A stretch of DNA of 64,000 bases from Hippophae tibetana. Taxonomy: Eukaryota; Streptophyta; Magnoliopsida; Rosales; Elaeagnaceae. The position numbers and the translations under genes were made by a program. The stretch covers positions 47,042,559-47,106,558 of the forward strand of contig CM072808.1 of NCBI GenBank assembly GCA_037013495.1, given 5' to 3'. The notes beneath the pieces are model-generated. The model was not told the DNA's origin and ran no database searches. It saw only the letters and a program-made list of their open reading frames with translations. Below are positions 14,701 through 29,200 of the stretch, piece by piece (within the stretch, counting starts at the first letter, position 1; every line of letters begins with the position of its first letter).

Positions 14701-17260
14701 TGTAATTTTTCTATTTCCATCTTTAATTCTTATAATTGTTTTCTAATTTATAATTTAATTTTGAGAAATTATATTCTACTTTTTTAATTATATTAATTGT
14801 AATATATTATTGAGTTTAGAAAAATTCCAATTTAGATCATTTATAATAATAAATCTTGCTTGTTTTGATTTGAAAATCAAAATAATATGAGTCAAGTTTA
14901 TATGAAAAGATAAAATATGTGTTGTAATTTTGTATTTCACGAAAAATATCTAGATGCTATTATTTCTAACCATAAATTAAGCTTTATACCGAAATATACG
15001 ATATTTGAACCTTTGTTAGTATTTTTGATATATATTTTTGCATAACACTCCAAAGTACACAATTATTCATCTTATGAAAATAAAAGACATTTATTTACAA
15101 TTATTTGGTTGAAAATATTTGCTATATCAATTCTCTTCAAGGATAAAACAACTTACCATTATAAAAGTTTAGCAAATATTCATAGTTTAGCACTATAAAT
15201 AGATGATGTATTCATTACTTCAAAAGACAATAAAATTACAAGAAGCTTTTACTCTATTCTCATGTTTTTTTCCCTTGAATTTATAGGAATGATTTGTACA
15301 CTAGGCTAAAATTAGAACAAGGCTAAAGAGTGCTAAAATTTATAATTTTTCTATTCCCATCTTTAATTCTTATAATTGTTTTCTAATTTATAATTTAATT
15401 TTGAGAAATTATATTCTACATTTTTTATTATATTAATTGTAATATATTATTGAGTTTAGAAAAATTCCAATTTAGATCATTTATAATAATAAATCTTGCT
15501 TGTTTTGATTTGAAAATCAAAATAAAATGAGTCAAGTTTATATGAAAAGATAAAATATGTGTTGTAATTTTGTATTTCACGAAAAATATATAGATCGTAT
15601 TATTGGTCACCATAAATTAAGCTTTATTCCGAAATATACGATATTTGAACCTTTGTTAGTATTTTTGATATATCTTTTTGTATAACACTCTACAGTACAC
15701 AATTATTCATCTTATGAAAATAAAAGACATTTATTTACAATTATTTGGTTGAAAATATTTGCTATATCAATTCTCTTCAAGGATAAAACAACTTACCATT
15801 ATCAAAGTTTAGCAAATATTCATAGTTTAGCACTATAAATAGATGATGTATTCAATACTTCAAAAGACAATAAAATTACAAGAAGCTTTTACTCTATTCT
15901 CATGTATTTTTCCCTTGAATTTATAGGAATGATTTGTACACTAGGCTGAAATTTGAACAAGGCTAAAGAGTGCTAAAATGTGTAATTTTTCTATTTCCAT
16001 CTTTAATTCTTATAATTGTTTTCTTATTTATAATTTAATTTTGAGAGATTATATTCTACATTTTTTGTTATATTAATTGTAACATATTATTGAGTTTAGA
16101 AAAATTCCGATTTAGATCATTTATAATAATAAATCTTGCTTGTGTTGATTTGAAAATTAAAATAAAATGGGTCGAGTTTATATGAAAAGATAAAATATGT
16201 GTTGTAATTTTGTATTTCACGAAAAATATCTAGATCGTATTATTTCTAACCATAAATTAAGCTTTATACCGAAATATACGATATTTGAACCTTTGTTAGT
16301 ATTTTTGATATATATTTTTGCATAACACTCCAAAGTACACAATTATTCATCTTATGAAAATAAAAGACATTTATTTACAATTATTTGGTTGAAAATATTT
16401 GCTATATCAATTCTCTTCAAGGATAAAACAACTTACCATTATAAAAGTTTAGCAAATATTCATTGTTTAGCACTATAAATAGATGATGTATTCAATACTT
16501 CAAAAGACAATAAAATTACAAGAAGCTTTTACTCTATTCTCATGTTTTTTTCCCTTGAATTTATAGGAATGATTTGTACACTAGGCTGAAATTTGAACAA
16601 GGCTAAAGAGTGCTAAAATGTGTAATTTTTCTATTTCCATCTTTAATTCTTATAATTGTTTTCTAATTTATAATTTAATTTTGAGAGATTATATTCTACA
16701 GTTTTTGTTATATTCATTGTAATATATTATTGAGTTTAGAAAAATTCCAATTTAGATCATTTATAATAATAAATCTTGCTTGTGTTGATTTGAAAATTAA
16801 AATAAAATGGGTCAAGTTTATATGAAAAGATAAAATATGTGTTATAATTTTGTATTTCACGAAAAATATCTAGATCGTATTATTTGTCACCATAAATTAA
16901 GCTTTATTCCGAAATATACGATATTTGAACCTTTGTTAGTATTTTTGATATATATTTTTGCATAACACTCCAAAGTACACAATTATTCATCTTATGAAAA
17001 TAAAAGACATTTATTTACAATTATTTGGTTGAAAATATTTGCTATATCAATTCTCTTCAAGGATAAAACAACTTACCATTATAAAAGTTTAGCAAATATT
17101 CATAGTTTAGCACTATAAATAGATGATGTATTCAATACTTCAAAAGACAATAAAATTACAAGAAGCTTTTACTCTATTCTCATGTTTTTTTCCCTTGAAT
17201 TTATAGGAATGATTTGTACACAAGGCTAAAATTAGAACAAGGCTAAAGCGTTCTAAAATT
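14701..17260. repeat. Higher-order repeat unit D-B-E-F
   Basis: Four monomers start at 14701 (D), 15341 (B), 15981 (E) and 16621 (F). The D copy carries TTCATTACTT at about 15212. The B copy has the rare CTATTCCCAT at about 15351. The E copy has TTCCGATTT near 16106 and ATTCATTG near 16459. The F copy ends CACAAGGC...GCGTTC. The rare CTATTCCCAT and TTCCGATTT recur exactly ten monomers to the right, which ties this unit to the one at 21102. Confidence 0.85.
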
Positions 17261-19820
17261 TGTAATTTTTCTATTTCCATCTTTAATTCTTATAATTGTT
17301 TTCTAATTTATAATTTAATTTTGAGAAATTATATTCTACTTTTTTAATTATATTAATTGTAATATATTATTGAGTTTAGAAAAATTCCAATTTAGATCAT
17401 TTATAATAATAAATCTTGCTTGTTTTGATTTGAAAATCAAAATAATATGAGTCAAGTTTATATGAAAAGATAAAATATGTGTTGTAATTTTGTATTTCAC
17501 GAAAAATATCTAGATGCTATTATTTCTAACCATAAATTAAGCTTTATACCGAAATATACGATATTTGAACCTTTGTTAGTATTTTTGATATATATTTTTG
17601 CATAACACTCCAAAGTACACAATTATTCATCTTATGAAAATAAAAGACATTTATTTACAATTATTTGGTTGAAAATATTTGCTATATCAATTCTCTTCAA
17701 GGATAAAACAACTTACCATTATAAAAGTTTAGCAAATATTCATAGTTTAGCACTATAAATAGATGATGTATTCATTACTTCAAAAGACAATAAAATTACA
17801 AGAAGCTTTTACTCTATTCTCATGTTTTTTTCCCTTGAATTTATAGGAATGATTTGTACACTAGGCTAAAATTAGAACAAGGCTAAAGAGTGCTAAAATT
17901 TATAATTTTTCTATTTCCATCTTTAATTCTTATAATTGTTTTCTAATTTATAATTTAATTTTGAGAAATTATATTCTACATTTTTTATTATATTAATTGT
18001 AATATATTATTGAGTTTAGAAAAATTCCAATTTAGATCATTTATAATAATAAATCTTGCTTGTTTTGATTTGAAAATCAAAATAAAATGAGTCAAGTTTA
18101 TATGAAAAGATAAAATATGTGTTGTAATTTTGTATTTCACGAAAAATATATAGATCGTATTATTGGTCACCATAAATTAAGCTTTATTCCGAAATATACG
18201 ATATTTGAACCTTTGTTAGTATTTTTGATATATCTTTTTGTATAACACTCTACAGTACACAATTATTCATCTTATGAAAATAAAAGACATTTATTTACAA
18301 TTATTTGGTTGAAAATATTTGCTATATCAATTCTCTTCAAGGATAAAACAACTTACCATTATCAAAGTTTAGCAAATCTTCAGAGTTTAGCACTATAAAT
18401 AGATGATGTATTCAATACTTCAAAAGACAATAAAATTACAAGAAGCTTTTACTCTATTCTCATGTATTTTTCCCTTGAATTTATAGGAATGATTTGTACA
18501 CTAGGCTGAAATTTGAACAAGGCTAAAGAGTGCTAAAATGTGTAATTTTTCTATTTCCATCTTTAATTCTTATAATTGTTTTCTTATTTATAATTTAATT
18601 TTGAGAGATTATATTCTACATTTTTTGTTATATTAATTGTAACATATTATTGAGTTTATAAAAATTCCAATTTAGATCATTTATAATAATAAATCTTGCT
18701 TGTGTTGATTTGAAAATTAAAATAAAATGGGTCGAGTTTATATGAAAAGATAAAATATGTGTTGTAATTTTGTATTTCACGAAAAATATCTAGATCGTAT
18801 TATTTGTCACCATAAATTAAGCTTTATTCCGAAATATACGATATTTGAACCTTTGTTAGTATTTTTGATATATATTTTTGCATAACACTCCAAAGTACAC
18901 AATTATTCATCTTATGAAAATAAAAGACATTTATTTACAATTATTTGGTTGAAAATATTTGCTATATCAATTCTCTTCAAGGATAAAACAACTTACCATT
19001 ATAAAAGTTTAGCAAATATTCATAGTTTAGCACTATAAATAGATGATGTATTCAATACTTCAAAAGACAATAAAATTACAAGAAGCTTTTACTCTATTCT
19101 CATGTATTTTTCCCTTGAATTTATAGGAATGATTTGTACACTAGGCTGAAATTTGAACAAGGCTAAAGAGTGCTAAAATGTGTAATTTTTCTATTTCCAT
19201 CTTTAATTCTTATAATTGTTTTCTTATTTATAATTTAATTTTGGGAGATTATATTCTACATTTTTTGTTATATTAATTGTAACATATTATTGAGTTTAGA
19301 AAAATTCCAATTTAGATCATTTATAATAATAAATCTTGCTTGTGTTGATTTGAAAATTAAAATAAAATGGGTCGAGTTTATATGAAAAGATAAAATATGT
19401 GTTGTAATTTTGTATTTCACGAAAAATATCTAGATCGTATTATTTGTCACCATAAATTAAGCTTTATTCCGAAATATACGATATTTGAACCTTTGTTAGT
19501 ATTTTTGATATATATTTTTGCATAACACTCCAAAGTACACAATTATTCATCTTATGAAAATAAAAGACATTTATTTACAATTATTTGGTTGAAAATATTT
19601 GCTATATCAATTCTCTTCAAGGATAAAACAACTTACCATTATAAAAGTTTAGCAAATATTCATAGTTTAGCACTATAAATAGATGATGTATTCAATACTT
19701 CAAAAGACAATAAAATTACAAGAAGCTTTTACTCTATTCTCATGTTTTTTTCCCTTGAATTTATAGGAATGATTTGTACACAAGGCTAAAATTAGAACAA
19801 GGCTAAAGCGTTCTAAAATT
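17261..19820. repeat. Higher-order repeat unit D-B-G-C
   Basis: Monomers start at 17261 (D, again with TTCATTACTT near 17772), 17901 (B, with CTTCAGAG), 18541 (G, with CATGTATTTTT and a CTAGGCTGAA tail) and 19181 (C, with TTTTGGGAGATT near 19241). The GGGAGATT variant reappears 6400 bp later at about 25643 and again near 26923. Confidence 0.85.
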
Positions 19821-21101
19821 TGTAATTTTTCTATTTCCATCTTTAATTCTTATAATTGTTTTCTAATTTATAATTTAATTTTGAGAAATTATATTCTACT
19901 TTTTTAATTATATTAATTGTAATATATTATTGAGTTTAGAAAAATTCTAATTTAGATCATTTATAATAATAAATCTTGCTTGTTTTGATTTGAAAATCAA
20001 AATAATATGAGTCAAGTTTATATGAAAAGATAAAATATGTGTTGTAATTTTGTATTTCACGAAAAATATCTAGATGCTATTATTTCTAACCATAAATTAA
20101 GCTTTATACCGAAATATACGATATTTGAACCTTTGTTAGTATTTTTGATATATATTTTTGCATAACACTCCAAACTACACAATTATTCATCTTATGAAAA
20201 TAAAAGACATTTATTTACAATTATTTGGTTGAAAATATTTGCTATATCAATTCTCTTCAAGGATAAAACAACTTACCATTATAAAAGTTTAGCAAATATT
20301 CATAGTTTAGCACTATAAATAGATGATGTATTCAATACTTCAAAAGACAATAAAATTACAAGAAGCTTTTACTCTATTCTCATGTTTTTTTCCCTTGAAT
20401 TTATAGGAATGATTTGTACACTAGGCTGAAATTTGAACAAGGCTAAAGAGTGCTAAAATGTGTAATTTTTCTATTTCCATCTTTAATTCTTATAATTGTT
20501 TTCTTATTTATAATTTAATTTTGAGAGATTATATTCTACATTTTTTGTTATATTAATTGTAACATATTATTGAGTTTAGAAAAATTCCAATTTAGATCAT
20601 TTATAATAATAAATCTTGCTTGTGTTGATTTGAAAATTAAAATAAAATGGGTCGAGTTTATATGAAAAGATAAAATATGTGTTGTAATTTTGTATTTCAC
20701 GAAAAATATCTAGATCGTATTATTTGTCACCATAAATTAAGCTTTATTCCGAAATATACGATATTTGAACCTTTGTTAGTATTTTTGATATATATTTTTG
20801 CATAACACTCCAAAGTACACAATTATTCATCTTATGAAAATAAAAGACATTTATTTACAATTATTTGGTTGAAAATATTTGCTATATCAATTCTCTTCAA
20901 GGATAAAACAACTTACCATTATAAAAGTTTAGCAAATATTCATAGTTTAGCACTATAAATAGATGATGTATTCAATACTTCAAAAGACAATAAAATTACA
21001 AGAAGCTTTTACTCTATTCTCATGTTTTTTTTCCCTTGAATTTATAGGAATGATTTGTACACAAGGCTAAAATTAGAACAAGGCTAAAGCGTTCTAAAAT
21101 T
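19821..21101. repeat. Irregular two-monomer unit D-C
   Basis: A D-type monomer at 19821 (with AATTCTAATTT and CAAACTACAC variants) is followed directly by a C-type monomer at 20461, with no B or E/G between. This looks like a four-monomer unit that lost two monomers by unequal exchange, or a recombination seam before the duplicated block starting at 21102. Confidence 0.75.
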
Positions 21102-24100
21102 TGTAATTTTTCTATTTCCATCTTTAATTCTTATAATTGTTTTCTAATTTATAATTTAATTTTGAGAAATTATATTCTACTTTTTTAATTATATTAATTG
21201 TAATATATTATTGAGTTTAGAAAAATTCCAATTTAGATCATTTATAATAATAAATCTTGCTTGTTTTGATTTGAAAATCAAAATAATATGAGTCAAGTTT
21301 ATATGAAAAGATAAAATATGTGTTGTAATTTTGTATTTCACGAAAAATATCTAGATGCTATTATTTCTAACCATAAATTAAGCTTTATACCGAAATATAC
21401 GATATTTGAACCTTTGTTAGTATTTTTGATATATATTTTTGCATAACACTCCAAAGTACACAATTATTCATCTTATGAAAATAAAAGACATTTATTTACA
21501 ATTATTTGGTTGAAAATATTTGCTATATCAATTCTCTTCAAGGATAAAACAACTTACCATTATAAAAGTTTAGCAAATATTCATAGTTTAGCACTATAAA
21601 TAGATGATGTATTCATTACTTCAAAAGACAATACAATTACAAGAAGCTTTTACTCTATTCTCATGTTTTTTTCCCTTGAATTTATAGGAATGATTTGTAC
21701 ACTAGGCTAAAATTAGAACAAGGCTAAAGAGTGCTAAAATTTATAATTTTTCTATTCCCATCTTTAATTCTTATAATTGTTTTCTAATTTATAATTTAAT
21801 TTTGAGAAATTATATTCTACATTTTTTATTATATTAATTGTAATATATTATTGAGTTTAGAAAAATTCCAATTTAGATCATTTATAATAATAAATCTTGC
21901 TTGTTTTGATTTGAAAATCAAAATAAAATGAGTCAAGTTTATATGAAAAGATAAAATATGTGTTGTAATTTTGTATTTCACGAAAAATATATAGATCGTA
22001 TTATTGGTCACCATAAATTAAGCTTTATTCCGAAATATACGATATTTGAACCTTTGTTAGTATTTTTGATATATCTTTTTGTATAACACTCTACAGTACA
22101 CAATTATTCATCTTATGAAAATAAAAGACATTTATTTACAATTATTTGGTTGAAAATATTTGCTATATCAATTCTCTTCAAGGATAAAACAACTTACCAT
22201 TATCAAAGTTTAGCAAATCTTCAGAGTTTAGCACTATAAATAGATGATGTATTCAATACTTCAAAAGACAATAAAATTACAAGAAGCTTTTACTCTATTC
22301 TCATGTATTTTTCCCTTGAATTTATAGGAATGATTTGTACACTAGGCTGAAATTTGAACAAGGCTAAAGAGTGCTAAAATGTGTAATTTTTCTATTTCCA
22401 TCTTTAATTCTTATAATTGTTTTCTTATTTATAATTTAATTTTGAGAGATTATATTCTACATTTTTTGTTATATTAATTGTAACATATTATTGAGTTTAG
22501 AAAAATTCCGATTTAGATCATTTATAATAATAAATCTTGCTTGTGTTGATTTGAAAATTAAAATAAAATGGGTCGAGTTTATATGAAAAGATAAAATATG
22601 TGTTGTAATTTTGTATTTCACGAAAAATATCTAGATCGTATTATTTCTAACCATAAATTAAGCTTTATACCGAAATATACGATATTTGAACCTTTGTTAG
22701 TATTTTTGATATATATTTTTGCATAACACTCCAAAGTACACAATTATTCATCTTATGAAAATAAAAGACATTTATTTACAATTATTTGGTTGAAAATATT
22801 TGCTATATCAATTCTCTTCAAGGATAAAACAACTTACCATTATAAAAGTTTAGCAAATATTCATTGTTTAGCACTATAAATAGATGATGTATTCAATACT
22901 TCAAAAGACAATAAAATTACAAGAAGCTTTTACTCTATTCTCATGTTTTTTTCCCTTGAATTTATAGGAATGATTTGTACACTAGGCTGAAATTTGAACA
23001 AGGCTAAAGAGTGCTAAAATGTGTAATTTTTCTATTTCCATCTTTAATTCTTATAATTGTTTTCTTATTTATAATTTAATTTTGAGAGATTATATTCTAC
23101 ATTTTTTGTTATATTAATTGTAACATATTATTGAGTTTAGAAAAATTCCAATTTAGATCATTTATAATAATAAATCTTGCTTGTGTTGATTTGAAAATTA
23201 AAATAAAATGGGTCGAGTTTATATGAAAAGATAAAATATGTGTTGTAATTTTGTATTTCACGAAAAATATCTAGATCGTATTATTTGTCACCATAAATTA
23301 AGCTTTATTCCGAAATATACGATATTTGAACCTTTGTTAGTATTTTTGATATATATTTTTGCATAACACTCCAAAGTACACAATTATTCATCTTATGAAA
23401 ATAAAAGACATTTATTTACAATTATTTGGTTGAAAATATTTGCTATATCAATTCTCTTCAAGGATAAAACAACTTACCATTATAAAAGTTTAGCAAATAT
23501 TCATAGTTTAGCACTATAAATAGATGATGTATTCAATACTTCAAAAGACAATAAAATTACAAGAAGCTTTTACTCTATTCTCATGTTTTTTTCCCTTGAA
23601 TTTATAGGAATGATTTGTACACAAGGCTAAAATTAGAACAAGGCTAAAGCGTTCTAAAATTTGTAATTTTTCTATTTCCATCTTTAATTCTTATAATTGT
23701 TTTCTAATTTATAATTTAATTTTGAGAAATTATATTCTACTTTTTTAATTATATTAATTGTAATATATTATTGAGTTTAGAAAAATTCCAATTTAGATCA
23801 TTTATAATAATAAATCTTGCTTGTTTTGATTTGAAAATCAAAATAATATGAGTCAAGTTTATATGAAAAGATAAAATATGTGTTGTAATTTTGTATTTCA
23901 CGAAAAATATCTAGATGCTATTATTTCTAACCATAAATTAAGCTTTATACCGAAATATACGATATTTGAACCTTTGTTAGTATTTTTGATATATATTTTT
24001 GCATAACACTCCAAAGTACACAATTATTCATCTTATGAAAATAAAAGACATTTATTTACAATTATTTGGTTGAAAATATTTGCTATATCAATTCTCTTCA

Positions 24101-26221
24101 AGGATAAAACAACTTACCATTATAAAAGTTTAGCAAATATTCATAGTTTAGCACTATAAATAGATGATGTATTCAATACTTCAAAAGACAATAAAATTAC
24201 AAGAAGCTTTTACTCTATTCTCATGTTTTTTTCCCTTGAATTTATAGGAATGATTTGTACACTAGGCTAAAATTAGAACAAGGCTAAAGAGTGCTAAAAT
24301 TTATAATTTTTCTATTTCCATCTTTAATTCTTATAATTGTTTTCTAATTTATAATTTAATTTTGAGAAATTATATTCTACATTTTTTATTATATTAATTG
24401 TAATATATTATTGAGTTTAGAAAAATTCCAATTTAGATCATTTATAATAATAAATCTTGCTTGTTTTGATTTGAAAATCAAAATAAAATGAGTCAAGTTT
24501 ATATGAAAAGATAAAATATGTGTTGTAATTTTGTATTTCACGAAAAATATATAGATCGTATTATTGGTCACCATAAATTAAGCTTTATTCCGAAATATAC
24601 GATATTTGAACCTTTGTTAGTATTTTTGATATATCTTTTTGTATAACACTCTACAGTACACAATTATTCATCTTATGAAAACAAAAGACATTTATTTACA
24701 ATTATTTGGTTGAAAATATTTGCTATATCAATTCTCTTCAAGGATAAAACAACTTACCATTATCAAAGTTTAGCAAATCTTCAGAGTTTAGCACTATAAA
24801 TAGATGATGTATTCAATACTTCAAAAGACAATAAAATTACAAGAAGCTTTTACTCTATTCTCATGTATTTTTCCCTTGAATTTATAGGAATGATTTGTAC
24901 ACTAGGCTGAAATTTGAACAAGGCTAAAGAGTGCTAAAATGTGTAATTTTTCTATTTCCATCTTTAATTCTTATAATTGTTTTCTTATTTATAATTTAAT
25001 TTTGAGAGATTATATTCTACATTTTTTGTTATATTAATTGTAACATATTATTGAGTTTAGAAAAATTCCAATTTAGATCATTTATAATAATAAATCTTGC
25101 TTGTGTTGATTTGAAAATTAAAATAAAATGGGTCGAGTTTATATGAAAAGATAAAATATGTGTTGTAATTTTGTATTTCACGAAAAATATCTAGATCGTA
25201 TTATTTGTCACCATAAATTAAGCTTTATTCCGAAATATACGATATTTGAACCTTTGTTAGTATTTTTGATATATATTTTTGCATAACACTCCAAAGTACA
25301 CAATTATTCATCTTATGAAAATAAAAGACATTTATTTACAATTATTTGGTTGAAAATATTTGCTATATCAATTCTCTTCAAGGATAAAACAACTTACCAT
25401 TATAAAAGTTTAGCAAATATTCATAGTTTAGCACTATAAATAGATGATGTATTCAATACTTCAAAAGACAATAAAATTACAAGAAGCTTTTACTCTATTC
25501 TCATGTATTTTTCCCTTGAATTTATAGGAATGATTTGTACACTAGGCTGAAATTTGAACAAGGCTAAAGAGTGCTAAAATGTGTAATTTTTCTATTTCCA
25601 TCTTTAATTCTTATAATTGTTTTCTTATTTATAATTTAATTTTGGGAGATTATATTCTACATTTTTTGTTATATTAATTGTAACATATTATTGAGTTTAG
25701 AAAAATTCCAATTTAGATCATTTATAATAATAAATCTTGCTTGTGTTGATTTGAAAATTAAAATAAAATGGGTCGAGTTTATATGAAAAGATAAAATATG
25801 TGTTGTAATTTTGTATTTCACGAAAAATATCTAGATCGTATTATTTGTCACCATAAATTAAGCTTTATTCCGAAATATACGATATTTGAACCTTTGTTAG
25901 TATTTTTGATATATATTTTTGCATAACACTCCAAAGTACACAATTATTCATCTTATGAAAATAAAAGACATTTATTTACAATTATTTGGTTGAAAATATT
26001 TGCTATATCAATTCTCTTCAAGGATAAAACAACTTACCATTATAAAAGTTTAGCAAATATTCATAGTTTAGCACTATAAATAGATGATGTATTCAATACT
26101 TCAAAAGACAATAAAATTACAAGAAGCTTTTACTCTATTCTCATGTTTTTTTCCCTTGAATTTATAGGAATGATTTGTACACTAGGCTAAAATTAGAACA
26201 AGGCTAAAGAGTGCTAAAATT
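21102..26221. repeat. Eight-monomer block duplicated from (or to) 14701-19820
   Basis: Monomers at 21102, 21742, 22382, 23022, 23662, 24302, 24942 and 25582 read D B E C D B G C. This matches the block at 14701-19820 type for type, except that the fourth monomer is C rather than F. Private variants are shared at the same relative positions: TTCATTACTT (15212 and 21613), CTATTCCCAT (15351 and 21752), TTCCGATTT (16106 and 22507), ATTCATTG (16459 and 22860) and TTTTGGGAGATT (19241 and 25643). The offset is about 6400 bp, ten monomers. This is a segmental amplification inside the array. Confidence 0.85.
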
Positions 26222-29200
26222 TATAATTTTTCTATTTCCATCTTTAATTCTTATAATTGTTTTCTAATTTATAATTTAATTTTGAGAAATTATATTCTAC
26301 ATTTTTTATTATATTAATTGTAATATATTATTGAGTTTAGAAAAATTCCAATTTAGATCATTTATAATAATAAATCTTGCTTGTTTTGATTTGAAAATCA
26401 AAATAAAATGAGTCAAGTTTATATGAAAAGATAAAATATGTGTTGTAATTTTGTATTTCACGAAAAATATATAGATCGTATTATTGGTCACCATAAATTA
26501 AGCTTTATTCCGAAATATACGATATTTGAACCTTTGTTAGTATTTTTGATATATCTTTTTGTATAACACTATACAGTACACAATTATTCATCTTATGAAA
26601 ATAAAAGACATTTATTTACAATTATTTGGTTGAAAATATTTGCTATATCAATTCTCTTCAAGGATAAAACAACTTACCATTATAAAAGTTTAGCAAATAT
26701 TCATAGTTTAGCACTATAAATAGATGATGTATTCAATACTTCAAAAGACAATAAAATTACAAGAAGCTTTTACTCTATTCTCATGTATTTTTCCCTTGAA
26801 TTTATAGGAATGATTTGTACACTAGGCTGAAATTTGAACAAGGCTAAAGAGTGCTAAAATGTGTAATTTTTCTATTTCCATCTTTAATTCTTATAATTGT
26901 TTTCTTATTTATAATTTAATTTTGGGAGATTATATTCTACATTTTTTGTTATATTAATTGTAACATATTATTGAGTTTAGAAAAATTCCAATTTAGATCA
27001 TTTATAATAATAAATCTTGCTTGTGTTGATTTGAAAATTAAAATAAAATGGGTCGAGTTTATATGAAAAGATAAAATATGTGTTGTAATTTTGTATTTCA
27101 CGAAAAATATCTAGATCGTATTATTTGTCACCATAAATTAAGCTTTATTCCGAAATATACGATATTTGAACCTTTGTTAGTATTTTTGATATATATTTTT
27201 GCATAACACTCCAAAGTACACAATTATTCATCTTATGAAAATAAAAGACATTTATTTACAATTATTTGGTTGAAAATATTTGCTATATCAATTCTCTTCA
27301 AGGATAAAACAACTTACCATTATAAAAGTTTAGCAAATATTCATAGTTTAGCACTATAAATAGATGATGTATTCAATACTTCAAAAGACAATAAAATTAC
27401 AAGAAGCTTTTACTCTATTCTCATGTTTTTTTCCCTTGAATTTATAGGAATGATTTGTACACTAGGCTAAAATTAGAACAAGGCTAAAGAGTGCTAAAAT
27501 TTATAATTTTTCTATTTCCATCTTTAATTCTTATAATTGTTTTCTAATTTATAATTTAATTTTGAGAAATTATATTCTACATTTTTTATTATATTAATTG
27601 TAATATATTATTGAGTTTAGAAAAATTCCAATTTAGATCATTTATAATAATAAATCTTGCTTGTTTTGATTTGAAAATCAAAATAAAATGAGTCAAGTTT
27701 ATATGAAAAGATAAAATATGTGTTGTAATTTTGTATTTCACGAAAAATATATAGATCGTATTATTGGTCACCATAAATTAAGCTTTATTCCGAAATATAC
27801 GATATTTGAACCTTTGTTAGTATTTTTGATATATCTTTTTGTATAACACTCTACAGTACACAATTATTCATCTTATGAAAATAAAAGACATTTATTTACA
27901 ATTATTTGGTTGAAAATATTTGCTATATCAATTCTCTTCAAGGATAAAACAACTTACCATTATAAAAGTTTAGCAAATATTCATAGTTTAGCACTATAAA
28001 TAGATGATGTATTCAATACTTCAAAAGACAATAAAATTACAAGAAGCTTTTACTCTATTCTCATGTTTTTTTCCCTTGAATTTATAGGAATGATTTGTAC
28101 ACAAGGCTAAAATTAGAACAAGGCTAAAGCGTTCTAAAATTTGTAATTTTTCTATTTCCATCTTTAATTCTTATAATTGTTTTCTAATTTATAATTTAAT
28201 TTTGAGAAATTATATTCTACTTTTTTAATTATATTAATTGTAATATATTATTGAGTTTAGAAAAATTCCAATTTAGATCATTTATAATAATAAATCTTGC
28301 TTGTTTTGATTTGAAAATCAAAATAATATGAGTCAAGTTTATATGAAAAGATAAAATATGTGTTGTAATTTTGTATTTCACGAAAAATATCTAGATGCTA
28401 TTATTTCTAACCATAAATTAAGCTTTATACCGAAATATACGATATTTGAACCTTTGTTAGTATTTTTGATATATATTTTTGCATAACACTCCAAAGTACA
28501 CAATTATTCATCTTATGAAAATAAAAGACATTTATTTACAATTATTTGGTTGAAAATATTTGCTATATCAATTCTCTTCAAGGATAAAACAACTTACCAT
28601 TATAAAAGTTTAGCAAATATTCATAGTTTAGCACTATAAATAGATGATGTATTCAATACTTCAAAAGACAATAAAATTACAAGAAGCTTTTACTCTATTC
28701 TCATGTTTTTTTCCCTTGAATTTATAGGAATGATTTGTACACAAGGCTAAAATTAGAACAAGGCTAAAGCGTTCTAAAATTTGTAATTTTTCTATTTCCA
28801 TCTTTAATTCTTATAATTGTTTTCTAATTTATAATTTAATTTTGAGAGATTATATTCTACATTTTTTGTTATATTAATTGTAACATATTATTGAGTTTAG
28901 AAAAATTCCAATTTAGATCATTTATAATAATAAATCTTGCTTGTTTTGATTTGAAAATCAAAATAAAATGAGTCAAGTTTATATGAAAAGATAAAATATG
29001 TGTTGTAATTTTGTATTTCACGAAAAATATATAGATCGTATTATTGGTCACCATAAATTAAGCTTTATTCCGAAATATACGATATTTGAACCTTTGTTAG
29101 TATTTTTGATATATCTTTTGTATAACACTCCAAAGTATACAATTATTCATCTTATGAAAATAAAAGACATTTATTTACAATTATTTGGTTGAAAATATTT

